Shown here one piece after another: positions 48,611 through 62,104 of a stretch of DNA of 64,000 bases (position 1 is the first letter of the stretch; every line of letters begins with the position of its first letter). The translations under genes were made by a program, and so were the position numbers. The notes beneath the pieces are model-generated. The model was not told the DNA's origin. It saw only the letters and a list, made by a program, of their open reading frames with translations, and ran no database searches. The DNA comes from Limonium bicolor (Eukaryota > Streptophyta > Magnoliopsida > Caryophyllales > Plumbaginaceae). The stretch lies in NCBI GenBank assembly GCA_023374045.1, contig CM041776.1, positions 346,889,636 to 346,953,635 of the forward strand, in the 5' to 3' direction.

Positions 48611-51210
48611 ATGGGTTGTAGTTATTACCTTGGATTGCTCTTAATCGGCATCGTAGTGCTCATTTGGGTTGCTTCAGCAGAGGTCACTCAGGTGATGAAT
48701 TGGTTTTTGAAATCTACTATTCTCCTCTATTTGGTTAAGAACACTGATAAACTGTGAAATTTCGGTCTATTGAACGCCAAAAATTACAATGCTGATGGTC
48801 ATCATTGATATCTGTTCCACGATCCGTCTTTGTATGTGCTAGTTGCTCTACGGTACAGTAGACTATTTCCCAGAAATAGTATTCTTGATTCCCGAATTTG
48901 AAAACAGATTTTCTCTACTTGCTATGGTATCTGTGTTTCTGGTGCCGTCACTCGACTAGCCTTATTGTCGATCACGAAAATCTGGCCCTATCTTCTACTC
49001 CGGGAAAGCGGATATGATCTTGTTAGCACTTACATAATTCCTTTTGGTAATAAGAATTTGCTTATCCAACTAGAACAAGGAAACAGTGACATGCCATCAT
49101 TTGAAATTGAAACTTTGTTTCTTCCGGAATGTGATGAGATGAATTATTTTCTGTGCTTCTGTCTTGGCGTCGGCATTTGAACTCTGACTCTCGTGGAGAT
49201 TGTTGAGAGCGAGTGTTTATGAACCATTAATTTTGAACTTGCATTTGGTCTTCAGAGGATTTTCTCGGATTATAGACATCCATGTACTCTGACATACCTT
49301 GGGATATCACTCATGGTGATACATCTACCTATAGCTTTTCTCAAAGGCTGGATCCATAGGAGTTTGTCATCCAAGGACGTAATTACAAGGCTTCAGAGCT
49401 CCAACTTCGCTTGTCTAAAAGGACTGGCTTCTCCTCTACAAACCAGTGAATTACAGAATGGTGGCAATAGTCTGAATACGGATTTAAGCATTGGACTTCT
49501 CAGTAACAATGTGGATCTTAGACAAAGAGTAGAAGGGACGACACTGCCAAGCACTTGGGATATTGCTAAGTACAGCATGTGCCTTACTCCTGTTTGGTTT
49601 TTGACAGAGGTATGTGACCGTCTTGAATTGATTCATTAGAGTTACCCTATATTGGAGTAATGGCATCCATTGCTTCTCACTTCATTCTAGAATTGATCTG
49701 TCTAGCTATGTTTTGTTGTTAGCATTGTCCATCTGATTATAATACTACTTGCAATTTGCCATATGATAACTGTTTTAAACATTTTTTCACACTTGAGACC
49801 CATGATCACTTTATACACTATCATGCAGTACCTATCCAACTTGTCTCTGGCAAACACTAGTGTCGCGAGTACCACAGTGTTGGCTTCAACATCTGGCCTT
49901 TTTACTCTCTTTTTCGGAGCGTTGCTTGGGCAAGACTCTGTCAACGTTACTAAAGTTGCTGCGGTTGTCATCAGCATGGCTGGTGCTTCAATGACCACTT
50001 TCGGCAAAACATGGGCACCTGATGAAAGATTGGCCATCTCTGAGTGAGTAGTAGAAGCATAATGCGAATATGTCCCTTATCTTAAAAAATGCTTCTTCTT
50101 TTCCTGGGTTAAAGTGTGACTGCAAGGTCTGATTTGAGTGAGAAGAAGATTGAATATAACCTTGTTGTTGTATCTAGGTCTAGGAAACACACGCTCATTG
50201 GAGATGCTTATGGCCTTCTTTCAGCTGTATGTTATGGACTCTTTACAGGTGAATATCCTCGCTAATTACCTCATACTATTGTGGACTAGTATTTAGCTAC
50301 CTACAACAACTTGTTTTTCAGACAGTTGATAAGAATTTTGCTTGTCATGTTCGTTTCTTTTAATTCTTGGTTGTGGCTTTTGCCAGTTCTTTTGAAGAAA
50401 TGGTGTGGAACTAAAGAGGACAAGAAGGCCGATGTGCAGAAGTTCTTTGGATATATTGGTCTTTGTAACCTCCTGGGTCTGTGGTTGTTAGGTTAGACAA
50501 ACTCTTAATTGTTAGTTATATTGCAGATGAGTCGAGCATTATATGCTCAACATTCACTTGTTTTGTAACCAGCTTTGTGTTTCATATGCAGTGTGGGTGC
50601 TCAGTGCAAAGTCTTTGGAACCTGAATTTGCATTTCCAGATTCAACATCAACTGGGGAGATTGTATTGCTCAATGCTTTTGTTGGAAGCGTTCTATCTGA
50701 TTACCTCTGGTAAATCATAGCTCCGAATTTCTATTCCTAATGTGTGCTTGTCTTTTAAACTACTACTGGATTTGGATTGTCCTATTTCTAAAGAAGTAAT
50801 CTCTCATGAATTTGTTTATTCTTTGATGGGTCTAAAAAACAGGGCTCTTTCTGTGGTGTGGACAACCCCTCTGGTTGCTTCGCTAGGCATGTCACTTACT
50901 ATACCGTTGGCAATGGTGTGTGACATGATTATTCATGGCCGCCGTTATTCTGTCATCTACGTGCTCGGTTGTGTACAGGTAAGTTCTTGATTGTTAAGTA
51001 CCTATCTAGGATTCCATTCCTTTTCAATGATGCATTTGAAATGGATACCACCACTTCACATTTTAAATTCACACTTACAGAGAGATAAACTGACCAATAC
51101 TATCACAATGAATGCAGGTGTTTGTTGGTTTTGTGATTGCAAACTTATCTGACCGATGTTTGCTCAAGGTTTATAGGTCAAGTCAACAACTCATAACTGA
51201 AGATGTGTAG
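48611..51210 (+). CDS. EamA/SLC35F5-type membrane transporter
   Basis: Eight exons: 48611-48691, 49256-49609, 49829-50043, 50178-50248, 50387-50491, 50592-50709, 50843-50978 and 51118-51210. All have GT-AG borders with matching phases: 1173 nt, 390 residues. The protein belongs to the drug/metabolite transporter superfamily, close to plant and animal SLC35F5-like proteins (similar to Arabidopsis At3g07080). Exon 1 forms the first membrane helix after a short start ([19 protein letters not shown]). Exon 2 has [16 protein letters not shown] and a serine-rich loop. Exon 3 holds [20 protein letters not shown] and [17 protein letters not shown]. Exon 4 starts [19 protein letters not shown], the second EamA repeat. 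Exons 6-8 give [31 protein letters not shown] and [11 protein letters not shown]. Roughly ten helices are expected. Location (vacuole or Golgi) and substrate are not known from sequence. No broken codons; the only clear single-copy host gene here. Confidence 0.93.
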
Positions 51211-52014
51211 CTACACAGTTGAATAGATGCCTATATATGACTCAAGTGTCACGAGAGGAGCATAAATGTACATAGCTAGCTATTATTGGTAAGCAGGATG
51301 ATAAGCTGCATTTCTTTTTCTATACAGGGTTGTTGTGACTAGTAATATAGATACCGAAATGAAAGACGGAAGTAAGTACGTATATATAAACATGATTTAT
51401 TTCATAAAATGTTTACGCCTACCTAATGATTAATGCATAGTATTTCACTTTAATTTAAAGTACGAAAGATACAGGGGCACTCATTTTTCACGACAGAAAT
51501 TAACAATAAGGTGTCTCACAACAAAACACATTCAACTTGTATATATAGCAGCTTCTCATATAATAACTACTTTCATCATCAATTAGCTAGTATCAGCTAA
51601 CATTCAAAAGCCCCACACTATATTATTGAGAAAGTGTTTTCATCTATCAGGATATTACATTTTCACCCCTACTTTAATTACAATTAAACGCTCTTTACCA
51701 GTTTTACTCAACCCTATTAATGGTTTTTTCCCTTGATGTATACAAATTAATGCACAATTATGATAAGTTCTGCTTCCTAAAACGAAGCTTCTCTTCATCT
51801 GCTCTAAATCTAGAATTTCAATACAGAAATCTATACTTGGAGTGGTGGGATCCATTGTCATCACCTTTCATTTATGAAAAATTTCAACTCCAATACAGAT
51901 CTTTGTAAAGTTGCTTAGACCAACTTTTTAAATGGGACAATAAATTTTATCTCCAGATTTTATTCAGTTATCGTCTAGGTTTCACAGTTATTTTAATTAA
52001 AAAACAGTCAAATT
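51211..52014. other. 3' flank of transporter gene, no gene
   Basis: The first 250 bases are probably 3' UTR. The rest is AT-rich without recognised features. Confidence 0.5.
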
Positions 52015-52290
52015 TTGAATGTCCTAGAATTTGAAGTCACTAATACATTAATTCTTAGAATTTATAGTAGTATTTTTTTATATTTTAGATATTTCAAAAT
52101 ATTTTTTCTCAAATATTCATCTTTAAATTTATTATTTAAAATTTATTTATAAATTATATAAATGATGATTTACTTATAAATACAACAATAAATATTAATA
52201 TAGAAACCAAAAAAAAAAAGAATTGTCTCAAACATGTCATAACTTGCCGGTATCCAACTTTGAATAAAAAAAGACTTGTTTCAAACATGT
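52015..52290. repeat. left arm of ~10-kb-spaced inverted repeat
   Basis: Reverse complement of about 62105-62370. For example, ACAACAATAAATATTAATAT and TATTCATCTTTAAATTTATT match the inverse of the right arm, with scattered differences. Non-coding. Confidence 0.8.
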
Positions 52291-52456
52291 TATCTGATTT
52301 ATTGTAATGTATAAAAACGATACAAAGTAAAAAAAATAACAATCTTATAACTCATTTGATAAAACAAATCAAATAACAGATTCATTCGTTTTTAATGTTT
52401 TGTTTGTGTCCGTTTTTTAATCAATTGTTTTATCCGTTTTAAAAGGAAAAAAAATC

Positions 52457-52605
52457 CACAGAAAAATGGTCTATTTCAGTGATTCTTTTGGGGCTATAGG
52501 TAGGTCTGAGAACCTATTTCGGCGATTGTACAACCGCCGAAATAGATACTGCTAACAACTGCTGAAATAAGTGCGTGCTAGAACAAAAATAAAATACACC
52601 TATTT
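52457..52605 (+). mobile_element. CACTA 5' end (third family), probable
   Basis: CACAGAAAAATGGTCTATTTC is a degenerate match to the inverse of the well-formed right end at 61807 (CACTAGTACAAAAAAGCC TATTTC). The next 100 bp share subterminal motifs with it (CCTATTTCGGCG, CCGCCGAAATAG). The element is then interrupted by other insertions. Confidence 0.55.
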
Positions 52606-53230
52606 CACTACTACATATATGGTCTATGGAGGCAACTTTTATTGCCTATGAAAATAAAAAAATTGCCTCTGTAGATAGACAAAACCGTTGCCTCTAAAGG
52701 GTCGCCTTAGTTGATTATGGAGGCGACTAAACGTTTGCGTCAGTTGATTTTACCTATGGAGGCGACCTCCATTGATCCTAAAAATGAGGCAAGAAACAAC
52801 TTGCCTCTGTTGCTCTTAACCTACAGAGGCAACTAACTTAACTTGTCTCCGTTAACCGGTGTGAGAATGCCTACCTCCACGCGCAAGCGAGGCAACAATT
52901 TTCACTCACCTCTATTGATATACCGCAAATGAGGCAAGGGCTAAATCTTGCCTCCATTGGTCTATGTAGAGAATAAACTACGGAGGCAACCAAAGCATCT
53001 CGCCTCTATTGATGTCTTACAAACAAGGCAAGGTTTGAAGCTTGCCCCCATTGTTTTGTGTAGAGAATTAACAACAGAGGCAACCTTTGTCTTCTCGCCT
53101 CCGTTGATGTCTAGCAAACGAGGCAAGGTATGAGCTCGCCTCTGTTGATGTTTTGGGCATGTATAATTACATCAACCGGGGCAATTTATGTTGCCCCGAT
53201 TGATCTTTTAATTTTTTAAAAAATAAAATC
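52606..53230 (+). mobile_element. CACTA 5' terminal region (fourth family)
   Basis: Starts CACTACTACATATATGG and then carries about twenty copies of GAGGCAA/TTGCCTC-type subterminal motifs in both orientations up to about 53205. No matching right end and no transposase are seen. Confidence 0.75.
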
Positions 53231-53535
53231 ATACACATCAACATGACATGTTGCTCACGCAAACCCAGACAACTTTGCAGACATACAATTCAAATACGCT
53301 AACAACAATTATCTAATACAATTCAACCAGAGAGTAAAGATAAACTTGATTAGATTCAAATACAATTCAACAAGAGGGTAAATATAAACTTGATTAGATT
53401 CAAATACAATTCAACAATTATCTAATACAAAACTTGACTGTGAGCTATAATATCTCATCCATCAGGTCAAACTTTTAATGTTCCTATGGTTTTTATATCG
53501 AAAGAAGGGAGAAAAGAGAGTAGGAAGCAAAGCGC
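53231..53535. repeat. AT-rich spacer with ~57-bp tandem repeat
   Basis: ATACAATTCAAC-AGAG-GTAAA-TAAACTTGATTAGATTCAA recurs at about 53317 and 53374. The last ~75 bases are leader sequence of the copia relic that follows. Confidence 0.55.
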
Positions 53536-53537
53536 CT

Positions 53538-53860
53538 GCTCTAATACCATGTTGAATTGTGTATCTCAAATGTAACAGCAGATGAACAATGGATAATACG
53601 ATTTTATTAGTATTGAGGAAGAGAGCGAAAGAGAGTGCTCGATGTTCTGTGTATCTGTTATTCTATCGCCTAGCTTTATTTATAGGCTACCGGAAAGAGA
53701 AAGTGCTCACGCAGGAGCCAGCTAGCCAGCGAAACAACTCTCAGAAAAGAAATAACATAAATGCCAGCTAAGCATCAGAAAAGAAACGTAATGTAATCTT
53801 AATACTATATGGGTAATATAAGCTAAGTTTATCCTATTACTCTCTAACTCAAATTCAACC
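53538..53860 (-). repeat. Ty1/copia LTR with primer binding site
   Basis: On the minus strand the LTR ends in CAATTCAACA and is followed by TGGTATTAGAGC (53538-53549), the initiator-tRNA-Met primer binding site typical of copia elements (one mismatch). The other border lies near 53860 (GGGTTGAATTTGAG). Only ~80 bases of leader remain and no polyprotein. A TATA-like TATAAATAAAG (minus strand) is at about 53674-53684. Confidence 0.75.
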
Positions 53861-55146
53861 CAATGATAAAATTGAAAGAGTTCTTGCTTACTGTAATTCG
53901 ATCCTTACCTATGATGTTATATGTCACGTGATCAAGTTTCAACAGTATGCAGCTGACAGTAAATTTATGCTATAAAGACCATATTCTGAAGCAATATTCA
54001 ATGTAGCTACAGTCAATCTTCTTCAATATAATAAATCATTCATAACAGAAGAAAATGAAACCAAGAAGTCCCTGCAGCTACGAAATTCACCTGGTTGAAG
54101 TGCTGTAGCTTTTTCAGATAATATGGATAAACACTTTCCCAAACAATAACATATCCCCATGTGTCAAATGAACGATAATAGTAGTTGACAAGGTTGTACT
54201 TACAAATCTCAAGTCATATCAGATTGCTCACCGTATCAGATAGGAAAAACAACTTTGTTGTGTGCTCAACCATTAAACATACCAGATTGGATAGGAATAT
54301 AGAGAGATATATGCATGTTCAAGTTCAAGTCACATTTATTGTACACTGAAGCAACTCAACTCACTGACAATGAGCTACATCCATGAATAGGTCCCCATCC
54401 CAAACCACTCCACTAATTTATTCTCAAAGAGGGAAGGATGACGAAGAAGGAATTGGAGAAGGTAACACCGCAACAAAGAGCAAATAGGAAAAGAGGGGTC
54501 AACTGATACAGGCTCTGCAGAAGGAAATGAGGTGTTCCGACTGCTCAATCTTCTACAGAAGCTCCGGTGAACAACAAGAGCAAGGAAGAGAAAACCAACG
54601 ACAGATCTAAAGAGAAATAGAAGGTTTCCTCCAAAGCTTCAAGAGTTAATGAAGGGCCATTAGAAAAGCTGGGCAAGTATGTTACTGATAACATGCTTAA
54701 TCATAGAGGCGGATCTTAAGTAAAAGAAAATAAAAAAGATGGATAACTTACCATAACCATGGATGCAGATGAAGAGGTCAGTTTTAGAAGAACTCTACAT
54801 CGTGGTTTCTAACTTTCTACTAGGATCCACAAAGAGTAGAGGCATACCCATGTTTGTTTCTACTACTTCTGACTTTTATATCTGGGTACCACTGAAACAT
54901 TGAACATGCGAAGTGCTTGTACTGAAGACGAAAACATTGTACCCATTCAAGAGAGGCTGATTAGTATCATGTCATTGACAGTGAGGCTCAACCAGGTGAA
55001 TTGTTCACTTTAAAATGTGGAACATCAAACAAACGACCACCAAAGATAATACTGAGGGTTTAACTTTGATAAAAAATACAACACACTCAGAAAAAGTAGA
55101 GGAGCTGAATAAGGCTAAGAATATTGCAGAATTACATCTCATTTAT
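53861..55146. other. unrecognised DNA, possible broken coding scrap
   Basis: At 54420-54660 the plus strand shows lysine/glutamate-rich codons (for example EAPVNNKSKEEKTNDRS) broken by stops. I cannot name a family. It may be interior of the nested CACTA elements or a captured exon. Confidence 0.35.
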
Positions 55147-58100
55147 TGAAATACCCCTAACATTCAAATAACTAAATATTGATAAATAAGTATTATTTAG
55201 GGGATTATTAAACCCTAAAAGAAAGTATATAAACATTTAGGCGTTAAAAGCACCTAAATTCCCTAAGGTCAGAAACGTGCGCTAAAGCCCGACCTTAAGT
55301 TAAACAAGTTATATAAGTTATAAACTTCATGTAAAGATAATCAAGGAACATTATATGACCCTTAGAACACGGGACCTCATCTAAAACCGAGCGGAAATAC
55401 AAAACGCTCGGGAGTTCCCTTAAAGGCCCTTAAGGCCCGAAAGTCACGGAAATACATTATAGGATGAAGTAGAGCATTAATCTTCATTCCAAATGCACCA
55501 TAATACTCTATTAAATATATAAGATGAATTCCTCAAGCTAAATTCTCAGTTAAAGACAAAGTGCTCGGAGGTTCCCGATGCGGGCCCCATAAACCCCCGG
55601 GAGTGCCCCGGAGTGGTACCGAAGGGACACAAAGTCCTATATAAATTATGCTTGGAGTTCCTAACATCTTTATTCAACATTATAAAGAGAATTCTCGAGC
55701 CAATTCCTCAAAAATAAACAAAGTGCTCGGACGAATTTCTTAACGCTCCTTTTTGCCCCGTTAAGCCCGGGAGTGGTGTTTGGGGTTGATGTAACCCCAT
55801 ATAACTCAATGTAACACCTTAACATATTATTATTGACTATAAACAATGTCAATAAACACTTGGAACCCATAGCGACTAATTATTTTTCAGAAAAATCCTT
55901 AAAGCACAAAAACGCACCTTCGGGTGTCACGAAAATGCGTTTTACGCAATTGCCTTGAAGTTTTTGAGGAGCCACGAGTTGACAGTATTAAAAGTGGATA
56001 AAATGACCATCTAAATCAATTGATGGCAGTACTAAATTCATAGTACAAATAGGGGCGATTTTTGAGACAAAAAGATACTAGAAATCAGCATTTTTACCTT
56101 AAAAGTTTCACCTTTTACCATAACAAAAATGTACCAATTAAATGCTGGAACCTATTACACATATTAATATGGTCTTAGTACAATATAGTGCAACAAAAAC
56201 CAGATTAAAAATCAATCACGTTTGCCCTCCATTGTAGGCGTTTTTTTTAGTGTTTTTCTAGCTAGTTTTGAACTTGTAACTTGTCTTATGGAATGGTGAC
56301 TCATCTAGCATGTGCTATATGTTAATATGACAAATAAATCTGTCAATTGGAGCCCTCATCACCGATTTCCTGCATCAAAAAAAAGAAAGAGAAGTTTAAC
56401 TTATATTATAACAAAGAAACAAAAACACAAAAGCAACCACTTGCACCTAGCTTTATTCCATGTGCAACTACAAAACAAAACAGCCATGTTATCACATGTA
56501 GGCTGTCGATTTTCAAGCTGTAAAAGAAGGGAATTATTGTTCATTTAATAACCAAAAGAATACCCTATCTAACTAGCATAATTCCTAGTAAAAAATGGAC
56601 AAAACCAAATGTCTTTTACAGCACACCATGTCCGAAAATGAGTGTGAAAAGGAGGCTGAATTGCCTTATAAAAATGCAAATAAAATACCTAGCTAACCTA
56701 GCCATGTTCTTATGCTTTAATCATCAAAAATCAGATGGTGAAGTAGCAGCACATTACGTGAGAAACAAGGAGAATGAGGACAATGTATGACATGTATTCT
56801 ACTTTGATAATTCAAAAAGAGAACACTTACCTAACTCATGCCTTGTCTTCTTCTTTCAATTATCAAACAAACAATGTCTTGATTCCTTGTCACATGGCCG
56901 AGAATGTGCATGTTACATGGCCTTTTATTGAGCCAATAAACAAGTAAATAAACTAAGGAAAATAATACATGAAATGACATTATTTTTGTCAAAATAAATT
57001 CCACTCATTCCAATCTTCTTAGTTTCTACGTAAGCTTCATTCCCATTTGCCTTTCACCACCGGTTGGGTAAGCTTCTCCTTCTCATCTTCATCTTCTTCC
57101 TTTGAAGCTCTTAAGTCCATTAATGGAGATTTAACTTCTATCTTCATTCCTAAGGTAAATTCCTAGCATTTCTCATCAAGACTTGAAGCAAAAATCTTCC
57201 TAGCACACCTACATGATTTCGGCACCAATTAATACACCAAGGAGGTTGTCTTAAATCAACATTAATCCATGGAGCATCCAAGATCATCTTAAGGTATTTT
57301 TCATGCTTGAAAATCCTTAGAACACATTTTATGTGTATCCAAAATTCTACATCTTCTAAAGCTATTTTCTTCATCAATTTCATGAAGGAAAATTGATGCT
57401 CCATCCATCCTAGGTGTGCCGAAAATTCATGAAGGAAAACCTAAGGTAAAACCTTAGAAAACTAATTATGAATCTATTTAAGATCTTTGTTAAGATCTAA
57501 CTCCTAAACCCCTTCCTCTCTTGCATTAAAACCGAAGAGGAACATCATTTACCATTGGAGGAAGCTTGGGAATTCAAAAGGAGTTCAAGTACTTAATCAT
57601 CTTTCATTAAGAGTAAGTTTACTAAGCAAATCTTAAATGTTTTAAGCTTGTTTAAGCTCTTAAAAATTGTACAAAAATTATGTACACCTTCTTAATTAAT
57701 TAAGACCGAAACTATATGGTATTACATACCAAAAATATAATTTATAACATTTATAGTAAGCTTACTACCTTAAGACACATTTTTGTTTTACAAAAATTAC
57801 TTATGATAAATAAAGATGTATACCGAATTGTCTAGGAGAAATATGCTCCATTTTGAGATAAAAATATATCTAAGACATTACAATAATTTTTACATGAGTT
57901 ATATGACTCATATATATTTATGTACAATTATTATAAGTTATAAATCAAGTTTTAGAAACTATATGGTGATAAAACATCATTGCCGAAGTCAAATAGTGGA
58001 GAATAGATTTAATGATCTAAATATGTATATAAATATATACTATGAATTTTGGGTTAGTTAAAAATAATTACTAGTGTTTAAATGACTAGTTTAATAAGTT

Positions 58101-60955
58101 ATGTGGTAAAAATATAATTTTTATGAAGTTTGGGGTAAGATTTGTGATTACCGAAAATAGAATGTGCCTTTGGCATAAATATAATATAATATGGTGTGAG
58201 AATTAATATTATGAATTTTGGTGGAATTAAATAAGTGTTTAGAAGTTAAAATAACAATTTATTAAGTTTTGGGGCTATTTTGTAATTCTTGGAAAGATTG
58301 GTGTAAAACCGAGAAATATATAAGTTTATGGGTATATTAATGTATTAAGTATGAAATTAGACTATGGTCAAAGTGTTGACCGAAAACTATAGGTTAAAAT
58401 GATTTATGACATAAATATTAAGTTTATAAAAGTTATGGGGTGAATATGTAATTTATAAGAGTTTAAATATAAAACAAGATTTTATATGGGGCGAATTCAC
58501 AATTTGTGGAAATATAAGTGTCCACTTGGTTATTAAGGAAATTAAATATTAAAACTATAGTTTATAAGTGAATATATAATTTATGAAAAGTTTTTGGGGC
58601 TAAAATGTAATTATAAGAAATTCTAAGGCAAAGCCGAAAATTTATGAGGCTTGTTGGTGATTTATAAAGTTAAAGTGTTCAAATAATAATTACTAAATTT
58701 ATAGTGGTGGTTTAGTGAATTAATTATTTAAGAAAATAAAATTATGTATTATAATGTATTTTAGAGTATAATGTAAAGTTTAAGAAATAAATGAGGTTAT
58801 AATATATTAATCGAAAAGTATGTGTAGTTATGAGATTAAAAATATTTGTAGGTCCTATATGGATATTTAAGGAATTTAGAAAAGAAAATTATGATTTAAG
58901 GATTTATGAAATTAAAACTATATGATATACAAGCACAAGTAATTTACTTGTAAAAGGAATAATATTATTTGGGCTTAGTTGTAATTAATAAAAGATATGG
59001 GAATAACATGTCCATGTATGACATGTAAATATAAATTGAGATTTATTAAGAGGTTATGTCATTTAGACAATTATATATAAATAACATAATAATACATGTG
59101 TGTGAAATATATATATATTTTAGATTTTCAAGTAAATCAAAAGGAAATGAGAATAAGTGATTAAGGGATTAAAACTATGGTTATATAGTTATAAGAAATT
59201 TAATTGTAACCAATAAATATTATTTATGGTTAAGAGGAGAATAACAAGAATTATAAGAATATAATGTCCATGTGTGACATATAATTATAGTTAAGGGATT
59301 ATAAAGATGTTATGTCACTTAGACAATAAACAATAAAAAAATAACAAATATAGTGCATGAATAAATATGTATATATATTTATACATTAAAGGATTTAGAA
59401 ATAAACCACAAGGAGTGACAAATAAGTTACACACCCAATCATAAGGTAATTAAAAGAAATTACCACACAATATAAGTCTTATAAATTAGAACTACATGTT
59501 TTGGAAATATATAAGTACCTTAATTAATTATAAGAGAAAGAGGTTAAAAGAACTACCTAAATATAAAGGAATAACCTCACATGAAATAACGAATATGAAA
59601 TCGTTTCATGAAACAATGAAATTATTATACGAAAGTTACATAAATTAACACTCTCAGATTAATCCTATTCTAGGACATTGTTTGACCAGACGTTGACCGG
59701 TAACTAAACAAGTACAGTCTACGGTGAACGGTATGGGATTCTTGCAACCTGTTTTCTACCGGATTACACCGGCTTGTGTGCTATCTGTTGTTTGAAATAA
59801 CGACCAAGATAATTAATGAAAAATGTTGTTTTACTCTTGTGCACTGTGGTATTATTTATGTGCGTGAATGTTGCTAACTACAACGTGTATGTCCACGCAT
59901 ACAAACACTACTATACCAGTGGACTAAATACCTGCGCTTTATTATACCGAGAACTTGTACTCAAGTCTGTCACTAACTTCACTTTATAACAAACGTCATT
60001 ATCCTAAAACGAGATAACTGACAATACACATTGTGTTCTTGTTTAACGTCTTTATATGACACCTAACAATACTACTACGAGTACGAGGAGCCCAGTTGGA
60101 TCTGGCCATGCATGCTACAGGAGTTGTACCTGTCTCAGGTCGTCTCCTATTCAATTACGTCGCGACGGAACATTTCAATGGAGAGGAAGACTTTATTCCT
60201 CTCGGGGGGTTCTATTTCCCATCAGTTCAGTGGAGAGGAAGACTTCATTCCTCTCGTGGGTTCTATTTCCCATCAGCTCTCAGTACAGGAGTTAACTACG
60301 TTATCTCCTGGGGACTAACTACCCAACCTTTCTCTATAACTAGGTCACTATACCTCCACTATATTGATATACTTTTATACATCTGTCAGTCCCACTGTGT
60401 GGACCCGACAGCTACCAAATGATTCAGTTCAGCTAACTTGACCTTCTGAAGTCTTGTTCTGTGTGACATTGTTATCCTTGTATGGATGCTTGTTATGATT
60501 ATGTTATGATGCTTATTTACAGCTTTATAAAAATGACTTGCATGTATTCGACAAAATAGTTGTTGTGGCCCAGTAGCTTGTGGGCTGCACGATTTCATAC
60601 CGGCAAATTATTTTGCTGAGCCGTTTCATGGCTAAACAATTCCAGGTACCTGAAGAATGAAGAGATCACCGACCGAGTGTAGGTGGGGTAGAATTAAGAC
60701 AGGGGTTTACTACCACCGGTGTCATCTTACAGTACTGTATTTCTATTATTGACCTTTGTTATTTTGATAGGTTTGTATTCAGCGCTCAGACCGCATCATT
60801 TGTAAGTTATATGGAAGTTAGCCTTGTTAGTCACATGGGTGACTAGCGGCGTTGTAGCACCACCCGTTGTTATGTATATATTTTCCGTTGCATTTCTAGC
60901 TACTTCTGGGAGCTATCATCGTAAAGGTTATTGGATTTCGGGTTGGGGTGTTACA
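55147..60955. repeat. very long LTR-like unit, 5.8 kb (tentative)
   Basis: Starts TGAAATACCCC and ends GGGGTGTTACA; the ends are inverted with two mismatches. Exact TTTAT flanks both (55142-55146, 60956-60960). This fits a solo gypsy-type LTR. No protein is encoded; inside are short repeats such as ACAAAGTGCTCGGA (about 55558 and 55719) and a ~51-bp tandem repeat at 60181-60285. An alternative left border is TGTAACACCTTAAC at 55810, but the flanking duplication does not match there. Confidence 0.4.
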
Positions 60956-61523
60956 TTTATGAAATGTAACAACCGCCTAAATAGGTGTATTTAAAAAAAA
61001 GATACTTTATGCCTCATCTCAACCTTGGGATCGAGATGCAACAATTCCACTTATTCACTCTGTGGAGGTGTAGACACCAGAAGAAAATGAATAGAGGCAC
61101 ATAGAGTGTATGCCCCTTGTTCGCCTTGCAAAATTACCGTGTGTGAAGAGATTGTAGAGCCGCGCAGAGCATGTTCCTTTTTCGCTAGTTGGGGTTTCAA
61201 AATTACCGTGAGAAGAGAATGAAATAGGTGCAGAGCATATTGTTCTCCAGTTGCTAAATTATCGTCAGTGAAGAGAATGAAGAAGAAAAGATACGCAGAA
61301 AGAAAGAACAGAATGAAAAGCCGCGGAGCATGTATGCGTTCCTTGTTCTCCATAAAGAAAAAGAAAGTTCAAATATTACCGGTTCAGAATGAACTGTTTT
61401 TAGCACGGTCTTCATTCTGGTGAGCAAGATGCAGTAGCTCGAGCATAGGCGCATACACATTATGAGAAGGAAGGTGGAGGCGTAGAGCTTTACGGTGGTG
61501 AATTTACGGTGAGTGAAGAGAAT

Positions 61524-61561
<38 letters not shown>

Positions 61562-61807
61562 GAAGGGTCAGAAATAAGAAGGCGGAGGCGCGATTTTAAA
61601 AAATTTTGTAAAAAAAAACCGGGAACACAACCTATGTCGGCGGTTCTTAGCCAGGAACCGTCAAAATAGGGTCACCGCTAGGAACCGCCGAAATAGGTGT
61701 CTTTTTTATACATAGAATTTTCGGTGTCTTTTTTATACATAGAAGTTTTCGGGGCCCTATACAACCCCCAAAATAGGGGCGTCGAAATAGGCTTTTTTGT
61801 ACTAGTG
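60956..61807 (+). mobile_element. CACTA 3' terminal region (third family)
   Basis: Ends GCTTTTTTGTACTAGTG, the inverse of a CACTAGTACAAAAAAGC terminus. Subterminal motifs (CCGCCGAAATAGG and variants) cluster at 60970 and 61640-61790. A 30-bp repeat GTGTCTTTTTTATACATAGA occurs twice (61699, 61729). The middle (61080-61510) is an irregular minisatellite with AAATTACCGTGAGTGAAGAG-type units. Confidence 0.75.
61525..61559. repeat. (GA)n microsatellite
   Basis: About 35 bases of pure GA repeats inside the CACTA 3' region. Confidence 0.95.
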
Positions 61808-62104
61808 CTTGAAGAGACGATTTCACTAAACCCCGCGCCACATCGGACACCGAGTCAGTTGGAAGTGGGAATGGTGAAATCTCTCTTCTAGCTGACTTAG
61901 CGTCCGATAGGGGATTGGGGAAGTGTTATTTTAGAAATTAGTTTTTGAGAGGCTAATAGGGGGAATATTTTTCATAAGAGGGTTATTTTGGATTTTTTTT
62001 TCTCTCCAATGTTTGATAGAAGAGCCCGCAAATACTTTATCCGTAACGGATGCGTACGGTTGTCTTTTTTATTCAAAATGATGGTTAGCCACACATGTTT
62101 TATC

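Noticed and set aside
49256..49639. Single-exon gene call for the 108-codon frame
   Set aside because: It is exon 2 of the eight-exon transporter; the tail past 49609 is intron.
57150..57404. 84-codon minus-strand frame
   Set aside because: Inside the LTR-like unit, no domain resemblance, no partner exons.
60056..60422. Overlapping frames in all three plus-strand phases
   Set aside because: A 51-bp tandem repeat in LTR-like DNA keeps all frames open; no recognisable protein.
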